Shown here one piece after another: positions 44,941 to 53,598 of a stretch of 64,000 nucleotides of DNA. The notes below the pieces were generated by a model that worked only from the letters and a program-made list of their open reading frames with translations, was not told the origin of the DNA and did no database searches. A program made the translations under genes and the position numbers. The stretch is from Variovorax paradoxus B4 (GTDB taxonomy: Bacteria > Pseudomonadota > Gammaproteobacteria > Burkholderiales > Burkholderiaceae_C): contig NC_022247.1 in the NCBI RefSeq assembly GCF_000463015.1, forward strand, positions 2,294,001 to 2,358,000. The letters run 5' to 3'. Position 1 is the first letter of the stretch; each line of letters starts with the position of its first letter.

Positions 44941-45720
44941 ATGCCGCCGTCCTTCACGCCGCCTTTCACTTCTTCCGGCCGCAGCGCCCTCGTGCAGGCG
45001 CCGCCCTGGCACTACGCCGGCTGGCTCGTCAACGTGGCGTTCGCCTTCGACGCCCGGCTTGGCGCGGCCATGGTGCCGGCGGAACTCGGCGTGTCCACCG
45101 GCAAGGGCTGCGTTCATTTCGCCGACTGGCAGTCCTGCGGCAATGATGGGCGGGAACTTCTCGACCCCGTCTATGCGCAGTACCGCGAGACCATCGTGGT
45201 GCTCGAGATCGCGCCGAGGCAGCGCGGCGATGCGCGCTGCTATTGCCCGCTGATCTACGTCGACCAGGACATTTCGCTGCTGCGCGGCTGGCTGCAAGGC
45301 TGGCCCAAGAAGATCGGCCAGACCTGGTTGACCCGCAGCCTGCCGCTGGTGCATCCCGCGGCCGCGCCCTTGTCCACCGGCAGCCGGCTCGGCGCGAGCC
45401 TCAGCGTGAAGGAGCGCCGGCTGGTCGACGCGACGGTCACGCTGACCGGCGAGAAGGCCGGACGCCTGGGCTTTCTAGCCGCGCCGACCATCGGTGCGGT
45501 GGGCTGGCCCGACCTGACGCAGCCTGGCGTCCCCGCGGCCCCTCGCTACCTGCGTGCCGACATCGTGGACCGAGTCGAACCGGGCTGGACGCGGGGCAGC
45601 GCGACACTGCAGTTTCACGAGCACCCGGTGGAGGAACTGTCGCTGCTCGGGCCGGTCGAGGCGACCGAGGCCAGTGCAGGCTGGATCGGCATCACGGTTC
45701 GCGGCGCGCTGGCCGCATGA
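44941..45720 (+). CDS. Acetoacetate decarboxylase family protein
   Basis: 259 residues. The region YRETIVVLEI to GWPKKIGQTWLTR aligns with the acetoacetate decarboxylase active site, where the adjacent Lys pair (about 123 and 124) supplies the Schiff-base Lys and its pKa-lowering neighbour. Many relatives are not true decarboxylases but act as aldolase-dehydratases, so the reaction is open. The ATG at 44941 follows AGGAAA. An AraC regulator starts 28 bp downstream and probably controls it. Confidence 0.82.
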   Translation: MPPSFTPPFTSSGRSALVQAPPWHYAGWLVNVAFAFDARLGAAMVPAELGVSTGKGCVHFADWQSCGNDGRELLDPVYAQYRETIVVLEIAPRQRGDARCYCPLIYVDQDISLLRGWLQGWPKKIGQTWLTRSLPLVHPAAAPLSTGSRLGASLSVKERRLVDATVTLTGEKAGRLGFLAAPTIGAVGWPDLTQPGVPAAPRYLRADIVDRVEPGWTRGSATLQFHEHPVEELSLLGPVEATEASAGWIGITVRGALAA

Positions 45721-45748
45721 GGGCGCCGCCGGCGCTAACCTTCGGGGG

Positions 45749-46561
45749 ATGAACTTCTCCGCCACCTCCCACGTGATCGGCCTGCCGATGGAAGGCGGCG
45801 CGCAGATCGAGGCGATGTTCGCGGCCGATCCCACGGCGCGCTTCGAGCTGCACTGGCATGCCGAGTGGAGCGTGGGCGCCATCCTCGAAGGCCGCTGCGA
45901 GTTCACGTGCGCCGGAGAACGGCATGTGGCGGCCGCCGGCGATATCGTGCTGATGGCGCCGTTCATGCTGCACACGGCAGGTGTCAGCGCGCAGGGGTTT
46001 CGGATGGTGATGCTGTATGTGCCGCATGGCTGGGCCGCAGCGCGCCTCGCATGGCCGCCGGGTGAGCGGGGCGTGCCGCGCCAGCGGGTCTGGAAGGACG
46101 AGCGTGCGGCCCGTGCATTGGCTGCGGCAGCGCAATCGGAGGATGGTGCGGACGTCGCCAGTCTTCTGGAGCGGATCTTGCGCGCACAGACCGGAAAGGA
46201 ACGCGTGCCGGTCGAGCGCCCGCCGGGCGACGCCCGCGTCGAGGCGGTCTGCGAGGCCCTGGCGACGGAGGACGCCTGCCGCATCGCCCCTGCTTCGTTC
46301 GCCCAGCGGTTGGGCGTGTCGCGCGAACACTTCCATCGCCTGTTCCGTTCGGCCGTCGGCATGACGCCGGCCCACTATGCGCGGCTCGCGCGCATCGGCC
46401 GGGCCAAGGCGCTGCTGCGCGAAGGCAAGGCGCCCGCCGAGGTGGCGGCACAGTGCGGCTTTGTGGACCAGGCCCACTTCTCCAGGTGGTTCCGCCGCTG
46501 CTTTGGCGTGACGCCGGGCAACTACATGGTCAGCCGGCAGCGGGTGGAAAGGGCCGCATGA
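45749..46561 (+). CDS. AraC-family regulator with cupin sensor domain
   Basis: 270 residues. The N-terminal cupin-like part (LHWHAEWSVGAILEGRCEF, AAAGDIVLMAPFMLHT) binds an unknown ligand. The C-terminal double HTH has FAQRLGVSREHFHRLFRS and VAAQCGFVDQAHFSRWFRR. It is cotranscribed with the acetoacetate-decarboxylase-family gene by position and convergent with senC. Confidence 0.88.
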   Translation: MNFSATSHVIGLPMEGGAQIEAMFAADPTARFELHWHAEWSVGAILEGRCEFTCAGERHVAAAGDIVLMAPFMLHTAGVSAQGFRMVMLYVPHGWAAARLAWPPGERGVPRQRVWKDERAARALAAAAQSEDGADVASLLERILRAQTGKERVPVERPPGDARVEAVCEALATEDACRIAPASFAQRLGVSREHFHRLFRSAVGMTPAHYARLARIGRAKALLREGKAPAEVAAQCGFVDQAHFSRWFRRCFGVTPGNYMVSRQRVERAA

Positions 46562-46619
46562 GAAGAATCGCGGCCTGGTGCGCCCGATGGCCCGATGGGC
46601 CGGCGCGCGCGGCGGTGCG

Positions 46620-47693
46620 TCAGCGGATCACCAGGCGCGGCCCGGTGCCTTGCGGGTTGGCTCTGCCAACCACTGCGGCGGCGTCGAAGCCATGCCGATG
46701 GAAGATGGCCAACACCTGGTCGAGCGCCTCGGGCGCGCACGAAACCAGCAGTCCGCCACTGGTCTGAGGGTCGGTGAGCAGGGCGCGCTCGTGGTCGGCG
46801 AAGTTCTGCGGCAGCGCCACGTCGGACCCGTAGCCGGCCCAGTTGCGGCCGGAAGCGCCGGTGACGTGCCCCGACCGCACCAGGTCGCGCACCCCCTCCA
46901 GCACGGGCACCTGCTTCCAGTCGATCTCCAGCGACAGGCTCGCGCCGCGCGCCAGTTCCAGCGCATGGCCGGCCAGGCCGAAGCCCGTCACGTCGGTCAG
47001 CGCATGCACGCCGTCGAGCGCCGCGAGCTCGGGGCCCGGCGTGTTCAGCCGCGTCGTGGTGGCGATCATGCGTTCGTAGCCGGCCGCGTCGAGTGCTTCT
47101 TTCTTGAGCGCCGCCGACAGGATGCCCACGCCGAGCGGCTTGCCCAGCACCAGCACGTCGCCGGCCTTCGCGCCGGCATTGCGCTTGACGCGCTTCGGAT
47201 GGACCAGCCCCAGCGCGACCAGGCCGTAGATGGCTTCGACCGAATCGATGGTGTGGCCGCCCGCGATCGGAATGCCAGCAGCCCGGCACACCGATTCGCC
47301 GCCTTCGAGGATGCGCCCGATGGTCGCCGTGCTGAGCACGTTGATCGGCATGCCGACCAGGGCGAGCGCCAGGATCGGCTTGCCGCCCATCGCATACACG
47401 TCGGAGATCGCGTTGGTGGCCGCGATGCGGCCGAAGTCGAACGGATCGTCGACGATCGGCATGAAGAAGTCGGTCGTGGCGATCAGCGCCTGCTCGTCGT
47501 TGAGCTGGTAGACGGCCGCGTCGTCGGCCGTCTCGATGCCGACCAGCAGCTCGGGCGGCATCGGCATGCGCGCGGTGCCCTTGAGGATTTCCGACAGCAC
47601 GCCGGGCGCGATCTTGCAGCCGCAGCCGCCGCCGTGCGACAGCGAGGTGAGGCGGGGCTCGGCGGTGTGGGCTTGCGGGAGGGCTGCGTTCAT
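46620..47693 (-). CDS. senC: Selenophosphate synthase dedicated to selenoneine synthesis (SenC/SelD)
   Basis: 357-residue selenide, water dikinase making selenophosphate from selenide and ATP. The N-terminal HGGGCGCK carries catalytic Cys (about 24) and Lys (27), so it is a Cys form, not a selenoprotein. Metal/ATP motifs ETADDAAVYQL, TTDFFMPIVDDP and DVTGFGLAGHALE are intact. The start overlaps the stop of senB by 4 bp, and senA is adjacent. No selA/selB or tRNA-Sec gene is in the window, so its product most likely feeds SenB rather than selenocysteine. Confidence 0.93.
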   Translation of the reverse strand: MNAALPQAHTAEPRLTSLSHGGGCGCKIAPGVLSEILKGTARMPMPPELLVGIETADDAAVYQLNDEQALIATTDFFMPIVDDPFDFGRIAATNAISDVYAMGGKPILALALVGMPINVLSTATIGRILEGGESVCRAAGIPIAGGHTIDSVEAIYGLVALGLVHPKRVKRNAGAKAGDVLVLGKPLGVGILSAALKKEALDAAGYERMIATTTRLNTPGPELAALDGVHALTDVTGFGLAGHALELARGASLSLEIDWKQVPVLEGVRDLVRSGHVTGASGRNWAGYGSDVALPQNFADHERALLTDPQTSGGLLVSCAPEALDQVLAIFHRHGFDAAAVVGRANPQGTGPRLVIR

Positions 47694-48682
47694 GGTGGTG
47701 GCTGGAGTTCGTTCAAAAGTTGGAACAGTGCGGCCTGCTCGGCCCTCGGGTCGAACAGCGGCGCGCGCAATGCGCATTGTGTGCGCAGACTGTCCAGCAG
47801 GCCGGCTGGGCGGTCTTTGGAGCCCTGGCCGGCGCGGCAGGCCTCGAGCAGCGTCACCAGTGCGGCGGCATCCCCGTGCGGAAAGTAGCCGGCGTAGCCG
47901 TCCCCGAGCATGCCGACGTTGCCGGGCACGCGGGACGCCAGCACCGGCGTGCCGCTGCGCACCGCCTCCATGATCACGTGGGCCCCGCCTTCCAGCGCGC
48001 TGGTGTGCACCAGGACGTGGGCGCGCTGGATGCGCTGGCGGGCCTGGGCATGGGGCAGGGCGCCGAGCCAGCGGTAGCCCGGGCAGTCGCTTGCCAGCGC
48101 GCGCGCGAGGTCGCCCAGGCCGTCATCGTCCGCGCCGCCGATGTGGTCGATGCGGATGTCCTCGCGCCCGCACAGCAGGCGCGCCGCCTCGAACAGCGTC
48201 TGCGGCGACTTGACCTGGCGCAGGTGGCCGACCATCACCGCGCGCAGGTGGCGTGCGGACTTGGGCAGTTCGGCGCGCGCGGATGTCGACTGGTACACCA
48301 CGCGTGCCTTGCGCCGGTATTCCGGGGGCAGGGCCTCGGCGCCCAGCGCCTGCAGCACGACGAGGCGCTGCGCCAGCTGCAGCGAACGCTGCGCCTGCGG
48401 GTCGCTGCCGATGTCCTGGTACAGGTCGGTGCCGGTCAGCACCACGGCCAGGCCCCGGCCGGGGCGGGCCTTCGCCCAGTGCTCGATGGACTGCGCCGAG
48501 CGGCGAGCGTGCAGCGCCAGCATCACGCTGTCGGCCGATGCGTTCGCATCGGGCCACTGCTGCACCACGCGCGCGCTGCAGGCCGGCGACAGCAGTGCCT
48601 TCCAGCGCTGGGCGGTGCGCCAGTTGCCGTTGTTGGCGCCGGCCAGCGCCGGGCTTACGATGACAACCGATGGATTCGACAT
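47690..48682 (-). CDS. senB: Selenosugar synthase SenB (glycosyltransferase family)
   Basis: 330 residues with a GT-B glycosyltransferase fold: VIVSPALAGANNGNWRTAQRW at the N-terminus, VVLTGTDLYQDI, VMVGHLRQVKSP and the nucleotide-sugar site HTSALEGGAHVIMEAV. SenB enzymes couple selenophosphate to a UDP-sugar to give a selenosugar, the selenium donor for SenA. Identification rests on this fold plus the flanking SelD and EgtB-like genes, the senABC arrangement known from Variovorax. ATG 48682 is needed to keep the first strand. On the coding strand TATAAA lies about seven bases upstream, so the mRNA leader may be very short. Confidence 0.9.
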   Translation of the reverse strand: MSNPSVVIVSPALAGANNGNWRTAQRWKALLSPACSARVVQQWPDANASADSVMLALHARRSAQSIEHWAKARPGRGLAVVLTGTDLYQDIGSDPQAQRSLQLAQRLVVLQALGAEALPPEYRRKARVVYQSTSARAELPKSARHLRAVMVGHLRQVKSPQTLFEAARLLCGREDIRIDHIGGADDDGLGDLARALASDCPGYRWLGALPHAQARQRIQRAHVLVHTSALEGGAHVIMEAVRSGTPVLASRVPGNVGMLGDGYAGYFPHGDAAALVTLLEACRAGQGSKDRPAGLLDSLRTQCALRAPLFDPRAEQAALFQLLNELQPPP

Positions 48683-49926
48683 TGCCTGTTTATAGCGTGG
48701 CCGGGGCGCCCGAGGCACTGGCGCTGCGCGCGGGGCCGCCGGCGTCGGTGCGCACGGCGCTGCTTGCCGCGCGGCGGCGCACACTGGACCTCGCCGACGA
48801 TTTCCGCGCCGCATTGGGCGACGCCTATCCCGGCGTTGCCTATGCGCCCGAGTTCAATCCGCCGCTCTGGGAGCTGGGCCATGTGGCCTGGTTCCAGGAG
48901 TGGTGGATCGCCCGCAACCGGCAGCGCGCACGGGGCGTGGCCTGCGCGCCGGACCATGCGCGCGAGCCCTCGCTGCTGCCGCAGGCCGACGCCTGGTACG
49001 ACTCCAGCCGCGTGGCGCACCGCAGCCGATGGGAACTCCCGCTGCCCGATGGCGATGCCACGCGCGACTACCTCGAACGCACGCTCGCGCAAACGCTGGC
49101 GCTGCTGGACGGCCTGCCGCCGGATGCGGACGACGATGCGCTGTACTTTTTCCGCCTGGTCGCCCTGCACGAGGCCATGCACGCGGAGGCGGCGGCCTAC
49201 ATGGCCCAGGGCCTGGGCATCGCGCTGCGCGAGAGCGAGGCGGCGCCGCCGCCGGCAGCGGATGCCGAACTGGAACTGGAACTGCCGGCCCAGCGCTTCC
49301 GGATGGGTTCCGATGCCACCACCGGCTTTGCGTTCGACAACGAGCTGCTGCCGCACGACGTGGCCGTCGAGCCGCTGCGCATCGACGCCCACCCCGTGAC
49401 CTGGGCGCGGTTCCTGCCGTTTGTGGAAGGCGGCGGCTACGAGAACCCGGCGTGGTGGTCCGATGCAGGCCGTGCCTGGCTCGCGGGCCAGCCGTCGCGC
49501 CAGCCCGCCCGTCTCCGTCCGGCGGGCACCGGCTGGCAGCAGCGGCGTGGCGGCCGCTGGCTGCCGCTGAACCCGCAGGGCGCCGCGGTTCACCTGAGCG
49601 CACACGAAGCCGAAGCCTGGTGCCGCTGGGCCGGGCGGCGGCTGCCGACCGAAGCCGAATGGGAGTGCGCGGCGCTCACGCTGCCGGGCTTCGCCTGGGG
49701 GCGGGTCTGGGAATGGACGTCGAGCCCGTTCGAGCCCTATCCGGGCTTCACGCCCCATCCCTACCGCGACTACTCGGCGCCGTGGTTCGGCACCCGGCGG
49801 GTGCTGCGCGGCGCGTGCCTCGCCACGTCGGCCGCACTGGCGCATGTGCGCTACCGCAACTTCTTCGAGCCGCACCGCAGCGACATCTTCGCCGGCTTCC
49901 GCAGCAGCCATGCCGCCGGCGGGTGA
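48670..49926 (+). CDS. senA: Selenoneine synthase SenA (EgtB homologue)
   Basis: 418-residue non-haem iron enzyme joining hercynine to a selenosugar to form the C-Se bond of selenoneine. The N-terminal DinB-like domain gives the iron ligands: His 71 (ELGHVAWF) and His167/His171 in the HxxxHxE motif LHEAMHAEA. The C-terminal FGE-sulfatase-like domain has FRMGSD, GRRLPTEAEWE, VWEWTSSPF and RVLRGACLAT. EgtB of ergothioneine synthesis is the closest other option, but the senB/senC neighbours favour SenA. EgtD is not in the window. The ATG overlaps the 5' end of senB by 13 bp, so a downstream start (for instance GTG 48697 or 48748) is possible. Confidence 0.9.
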   Translation: MDSTLPVYSVAGAPEALALRAGPPASVRTALLAARRRTLDLADDFRAALGDAYPGVAYAPEFNPPLWELGHVAWFQEWWIARNRQRARGVACAPDHAREPSLLPQADAWYDSSRVAHRSRWELPLPDGDATRDYLERTLAQTLALLDGLPPDADDDALYFFRLVALHEAMHAEAAAYMAQGLGIALRESEAAPPPAADAELELELPAQRFRMGSDATTGFAFDNELLPHDVAVEPLRIDAHPVTWARFLPFVEGGGYENPAWWSDAGRAWLAGQPSRQPARLRPAGTGWQQRRGGRWLPLNPQGAAVHLSAHEAEAWCRWAGRRLPTEAEWECAALTLPGFAWGRVWEWTSSPFEPYPGFTPHPYRDYSAPWFGTRRVLRGACLATSAALAHVRYRNFFEPHRSDIFAGFRSSHAAGG

Positions 49927-49978
49927 CCGGGCTCTTGCGGTCTAATCCCCGCCTTGTTCTTCGCTTTTCGGGAGTCTC

Positions 49979-50836
49979 ATGAAATTTGCTGTCCTGCCGC
50001 GCTTCGTCCTGGCGTTGGCCCTGCTGGCCGGTGCCATCGCCGCGCAGGCCCAACAGACCTTCCGCATCACCGCGATCCCCGACGAGTCGCCGACCGAGCT
50101 CGCGCGCAAGTCGGCGCCGCTGGCCGCCTACCTGGAACGCAAGCTGGGCGTCAAGGTCGAGTTCACGCCGGTCACCGATTACGCGGCCGCCGTCGAGGCG
50201 CTGGCCAACAAGCAGGTGGACCTGGCCTGGCTCGGCGGCTTCACCTTCGTGCAGGCCAGCCATCGTTCAGGCGGCAAGGTGGTGCCGCTGGTGCAGCGTG
50301 AGGAGGACGAGAAATTCCGCTCGGTGTTCATCACCACGAACCCGGACATCCGCTCGCTCGGCGACCTCAAGGGCCGCAATCTGAGCTTCGGCTCGCAGTC
50401 CAGCACCTCGGGCCACCTGATGCCGCGCAGCTTCCTGCTGGCGGCCGGCATCGACCCCGACCGCGACCTCAAGCGCGTGGCGTATTCCGGGGCGCACGAC
50501 GCCACGGTGGCCGCGGTCGCTTCCGGCAAGGTGGACGCCGGAGCCCTCAACATCTCGGTGTGGGAGAAGCTCGTGGCCGACAAGAAGGTCGATCCGGCGA
50601 AGGTGCGGGTGTTCTACACCACGCCGGCCTACTACGACTACAACTGGACCGTGCATGCCGACATGCCGGCCGCCAGGCGCGAGCAGCTGGCCCGGGCGTT
50701 CATCGAACTGAGCCCGGCCACCGCCGAGGGCCGCGACATCCTCGCGTTGCAGCGCGCCACGCGCTTCGTCCCGACGCGCGCCGAGAACTACAAGGGCATC
50801 GAAGCCGCGGCGCGCAACGCCGGCCTGCTGAACTGA
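49979..50836 (+). CDS. PhnD-family ABC substrate-binding protein, probable selenium-oxyanion receptor
   Basis: 285-residue periplasmic receptor with Sec signal (LALALLAGAIAAQA) and the PhnD/phosphate-phosphite-type fold: ITAIPDESPTELARK, DYAAAVEALANKQVDLAWLG and FGSQSSTSGHLMPRSFL, the loop that contacts a tetrahedral anion. It begins 52 bp after senA and heads a full importer. No phosphonate-degradation gene is in the window, while selenium genes abut it, so an oxidised selenium anion such as selenate is the best inferred ligand. Confidence 0.85.
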   Translation: MKFAVLPRFVLALALLAGAIAAQAQQTFRITAIPDESPTELARKSAPLAAYLERKLGVKVEFTPVTDYAAAVEALANKQVDLAWLGGFTFVQASHRSGGKVVPLVQREEDEKFRSVFITTNPDIRSLGDLKGRNLSFGSQSSTSGHLMPRSFLLAAGIDPDRDLKRVAYSGAHDATVAAVASGKVDAGALNISVWEKLVADKKVDPAKVRVFYTTPAYYDYNWTVHADMPAARREQLARAFIELSPATAEGRDILALQRATRFVPTRAENYKGIEAAARNAGLLN

Positions 50837-50861
50837 TCGGCGCCATGCAGGAGCGGGTCCG

Positions 50862-51680
50862 GTGAACATCGAGCTGCGGTCATTGTCCGGGCGGCACCCC
50901 GCGGCTCCCGCCGCGGCGCCGCCCGCACTGCGGGCGCTGGACCTGCACGTGGCGGCGGGCGAACAGGCCGCGGTGATCGGTCCTTCGGGCGCCGGCAAGA
51001 CGACGCTGCTGCACCTGATGGCCTGCGCGCTCGCGCCTGCGGCCGGCAGTATCGAACTCGACGGCCGTGATCCGTGGCGGCTGCCTCGCCGCGAACTGCA
51101 GCGCCTGCGCGGCCGGCTGTTCCTGGCGCCTCAGGTGCCGCCGCTGCCGCCGCGCCAGCGTGTGGTGACCGCGGTGCTGGCCGGCCGGCTGCCCCGCATC
51201 GGGCTGTGGCAGGCGCTGCGCAGCCTGTTCTATCCGACCGGCATCGCGCAGGCGGACGCAGCGCTGGCGCGCTTCGACATGGCGGACAAGCTCTTCGCGC
51301 GCGTGGACCGCCTGTCCGGCGGCGAACGGCAGCGCGTGGGGCTGGCGCGCGGCCTGCTGTCGCAGGCGCAGCTGCTGCTCGTCGACGAGCCGTTGTCGGC
51401 CCTGGATCCGGCCCGCGCCGGGCTGGCCCTGGACACCCTCACGCAATGGGCGCGCGACAGCGGGGCGACGCTGGTGGCCACCCTGCACGACGTGCCGCTC
51501 GCGCTGCAGCACTTCCCGCGCATCATCGGCCTGCGCGGCGGTTCGCTGGCCTTCGACCTGCCCACCGCACAGGTGACGCCAGCCCTGTTGCGCGAGCTGT
51601 ATGCGCAGGAGCCCGCGCAGGCTGATGCCCTCGGAGAGAGCACGGTCGAGGCGCGCCCTGTCGTGATGCACTGCCGCTGA
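50862..51680 (+). CDS. PhnC-like ABC transporter ATP-binding protein
   Basis: 272-residue ATPase with Walker A GPSGAGKTT, signature LSGGERQR, Walker B LLLVDEPLSALDP and switch His in TLHDVP. The start is GTG at 50862 with AGGAGCGG ahead. Part of the anion importer downstream of senA, 25 bp after the receptor gene and 2 bp before the first permease. The final 35 residues extend beyond the usual fold. Confidence 0.9.
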   Translation: MNIELRSLSGRHPAAPAAAPPALRALDLHVAAGEQAAVIGPSGAGKTTLLHLMACALAPAAGSIELDGRDPWRLPRRELQRLRGRLFLAPQVPPLPPRQRVVTAVLAGRLPRIGLWQALRSLFYPTGIAQADAALARFDMADKLFARVDRLSGGERQRVGLARGLLSQAQLLLVDEPLSALDPARAGLALDTLTQWARDSGATLVATLHDVPLALQHFPRIIGLRGGSLAFDLPTAQVTPALLRELYAQEPAQADALGESTVEARPVVMHCR

Positions 51681-51682
51681 CC

Positions 51683-52519
51683 ATGGCCGTCACCCTGCCA
51701 CGCAAACCGGCGCAGCGCGATCCCGCCTGGGCGCATCGCCTGTTCTGGCTGCTGGCCGCGGCCGTGGTGTTGTGGCCCATGCTCGTGCTGACCGAATTCA
51801 AGCCCTGGCTGCTGCTGGCGCCCGGCAGCCTGGAGCCGGCGCTGCGGTTTCTCGCCGGCTTCGTGCCGCCGCGCATGGACGCGGAGTTCCTGGCGCTGGT
51901 GGCGCGGGAAACCTGGCGCACGGTGGCCATCGCCACGGCCGGCCTGACGCTGGCCATGGTGCTGGCGGTTCCGCTGACGCTGCTGTCGGTGCGCTCGCTC
52001 TCCATCTCCGGCCTGGCCGGCCGCATGGCGGCGCTGCCGGCGCTGCTGCGCTTTTCGGTGCGCGGCCTGCTCATCGTGCTGCGCAGCGTGCCGGAACTCA
52101 TTTGGGCCCTGGTGTTCGTGCGCGTGGTCGGCCTGGGCGTCACGGCCGGCGTGCTCGCGATCGCGCTGACCTATGCCGGCATGCTGGGCAAGGTCTATGG
52201 CGAGATCCTGGAGAGCGGCGATGCCCATCCGACCGAAACGCTGCTGCGTAACGGCGCCGGCCGCATCCAGGCGTTCTTCTACGGCTTGCTGCCGCAGAAC
52301 GCGGGAGAGCTCATCAGCTACACCGTCTACCGCTGGGAATGCGCCATCCGCTCGTCCGCCGTGCTCGGCTTCGTGGGCGCGGGCGGGCTCGGTCAGCAGA
52401 TGGACGCGTCGATGAAGATGTTCAACGGCGCGGAGGTCAGCACCATGCTGCTGGTGTTCGTGCTGCTGGTCGCGGCCACCGACCGGTTGAGCGCCTGGCT
52501 GCGGCGCGCATTGGCCTGA
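51683..52519 (+). CDS. PhnE-like ABC transporter permease, first
   Basis: 278-residue inner-membrane permease with about six membrane segments. The permease motif LLRNGAGRIQAFFYGLLPQ and the preceding RSVPELIWALVFVRVVG are typical of PhnE. It pairs with the next gene, giving two different permeases as in phnCDE1E2-type systems. Spacing of 2 bp to the ATPase stop implies coupled translation. Confidence 0.9.
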   Translation: MAVTLPRKPAQRDPAWAHRLFWLLAAAVVLWPMLVLTEFKPWLLLAPGSLEPALRFLAGFVPPRMDAEFLALVARETWRTVAIATAGLTLAMVLAVPLTLLSVRSLSISGLAGRMAALPALLRFSVRGLLIVLRSVPELIWALVFVRVVGLGVTAGVLAIALTYAGMLGKVYGEILESGDAHPTETLLRNGAGRIQAFFYGLLPQNAGELISYTVYRWECAIRSSAVLGFVGAGGLGQQMDASMKMFNGAEVSTMLLVFVLLVAATDRLSAWLRRALA

Positions 52520-52529
52520 GAGCCTCGAC

Positions 52530-53366
52530 ATGTCGAAGATCGAACCGCAACCCGCCGCCAACGAGGTCTACCGGCTGCCGCCGCCGCTGTTCGATGCGCG
52601 CTGCCGCGCCTGCTGGATGGTCGCTGCATTGGCGGCGCTGGTGGTGGCGAGCTTCTGGTCGCTCGACCTTCAGTGGGCACGCTTCTTCTCGATCGAGTCG
52701 CTGGCCCGCATGGGCCGCTTTGCCGGCGAGCTCGCAAGGCCGGCCCTCGGCCACGCATTCCTGCAGAAGCTGTTGCCGGCCGCGCTCGAGACGCTGGCGA
52801 TGTCCGTGGTCGGCACCGTGCTGGCCGTCGTCGCCGGCCTGCTGCTCGCGCTGCCGGCCAGCAAGCTGCACGACGGCGATCCGGCGCGCTGGCGCGGACC
52901 GACGCGGCTGCTGCTCAACGCCTTGCGCAGCGTCCCGGAACTGATGTGGGCCGCGCTGCTGCTGATCGCAGCCGGTCTCGGGCCTTTCGCCGGCACGCTG
53001 GCGCTGGCGGTGCACACGTCCGGCGTGCTGGGCCGCCTGTTCGCCGAAAGCATCGAGAACGCGGCGCAGGGCCCCGCCTTCGCCCTGCGCGTGCGCGGCG
53101 TGCCGGAAGGGCGGGTGTTCCTCTATGCGACGCTGCCGCAGGTGCTGCCGCAACTGATGAGCTATGCGCTCTATCGGTGGGAGAACAACATCCGGGCGGC
53201 GGCCGTGCTGGGCGTGGTCGGCGCCGGCGGGCTGGGCCAGATGCTGGCCTTCCACCTGGGCCTGTTCCAGATGGGCGAGACCGGCACGGTGCTGCTGGCC
53301 ATGATCGTGCTGGTCAGCCTGGTGGATGCTGCGAGCTACGTCGCGCGGCGCTTCATGGGGCGGTGA
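52530..53366 (+). CDS. PhnE-like ABC transporter permease, second
   Basis: 278-residue permease, similar to its neighbour: RSVPELMWAALLLIAAG, then RGVPEGRVFLYATLPQVLPQ as the cytoplasmic EAA-like loop and WENNIRAAAVLGVVGAGGLG. The two permeases would form the heterodimeric channel of the importer that starts at 49979. It ends the selenium-linked operon. Confidence 0.9.
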   Translation: MSKIEPQPAANEVYRLPPPLFDARCRACWMVAALAALVVASFWSLDLQWARFFSIESLARMGRFAGELARPALGHAFLQKLLPAALETLAMSVVGTVLAVVAGLLLALPASKLHDGDPARWRGPTRLLLNALRSVPELMWAALLLIAAGLGPFAGTLALAVHTSGVLGRLFAESIENAAQGPAFALRVRGVPEGRVFLYATLPQVLPQLMSYALYRWENNIRAAAVLGVVGAGGLGQMLAFHLGLFQMGETGTVLLAMIVLVSLVDAASYVARRFMGR

Positions 53367-53598
53367 AACCGCGCTCTTCGGCGCCGCGAAAGCCCAGGCG
53401 GCGGCTCAAGGCATTGACGATCGACACGTCCCCGGTGGGGAAACCGGCCGTTCACCAGCGATGTACGGCAGGCCCGGGCGATCGCACTCGCATCGAATGA
53501 ACTTTGGGTCCGCAGCCTCCCTGAAGCCGCATCATGTACGGCGTGAAACGCGCTTATAAAGGGCTTGTCCTCCATCAACGATTCTTGAGAGAGCGCGT

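Noticed and set aside
48670..49926. Ergothioneine synthase EgtB
   Set aside because: The fold is shared, but there is no egtD, egtC or egtE nearby, while a SelD and a SenB-type glycosyltransferase adjoin it; SenA is more consistent.
49979..53366. Phosphonate uptake (phnCDE) as the primary call
   Set aside because: The family match is to PhnCDE, but no C-P lyase, phosphonatase or phosphite dehydrogenase gene is present, and the genes abut a selenium pathway. Kept as the alternative.
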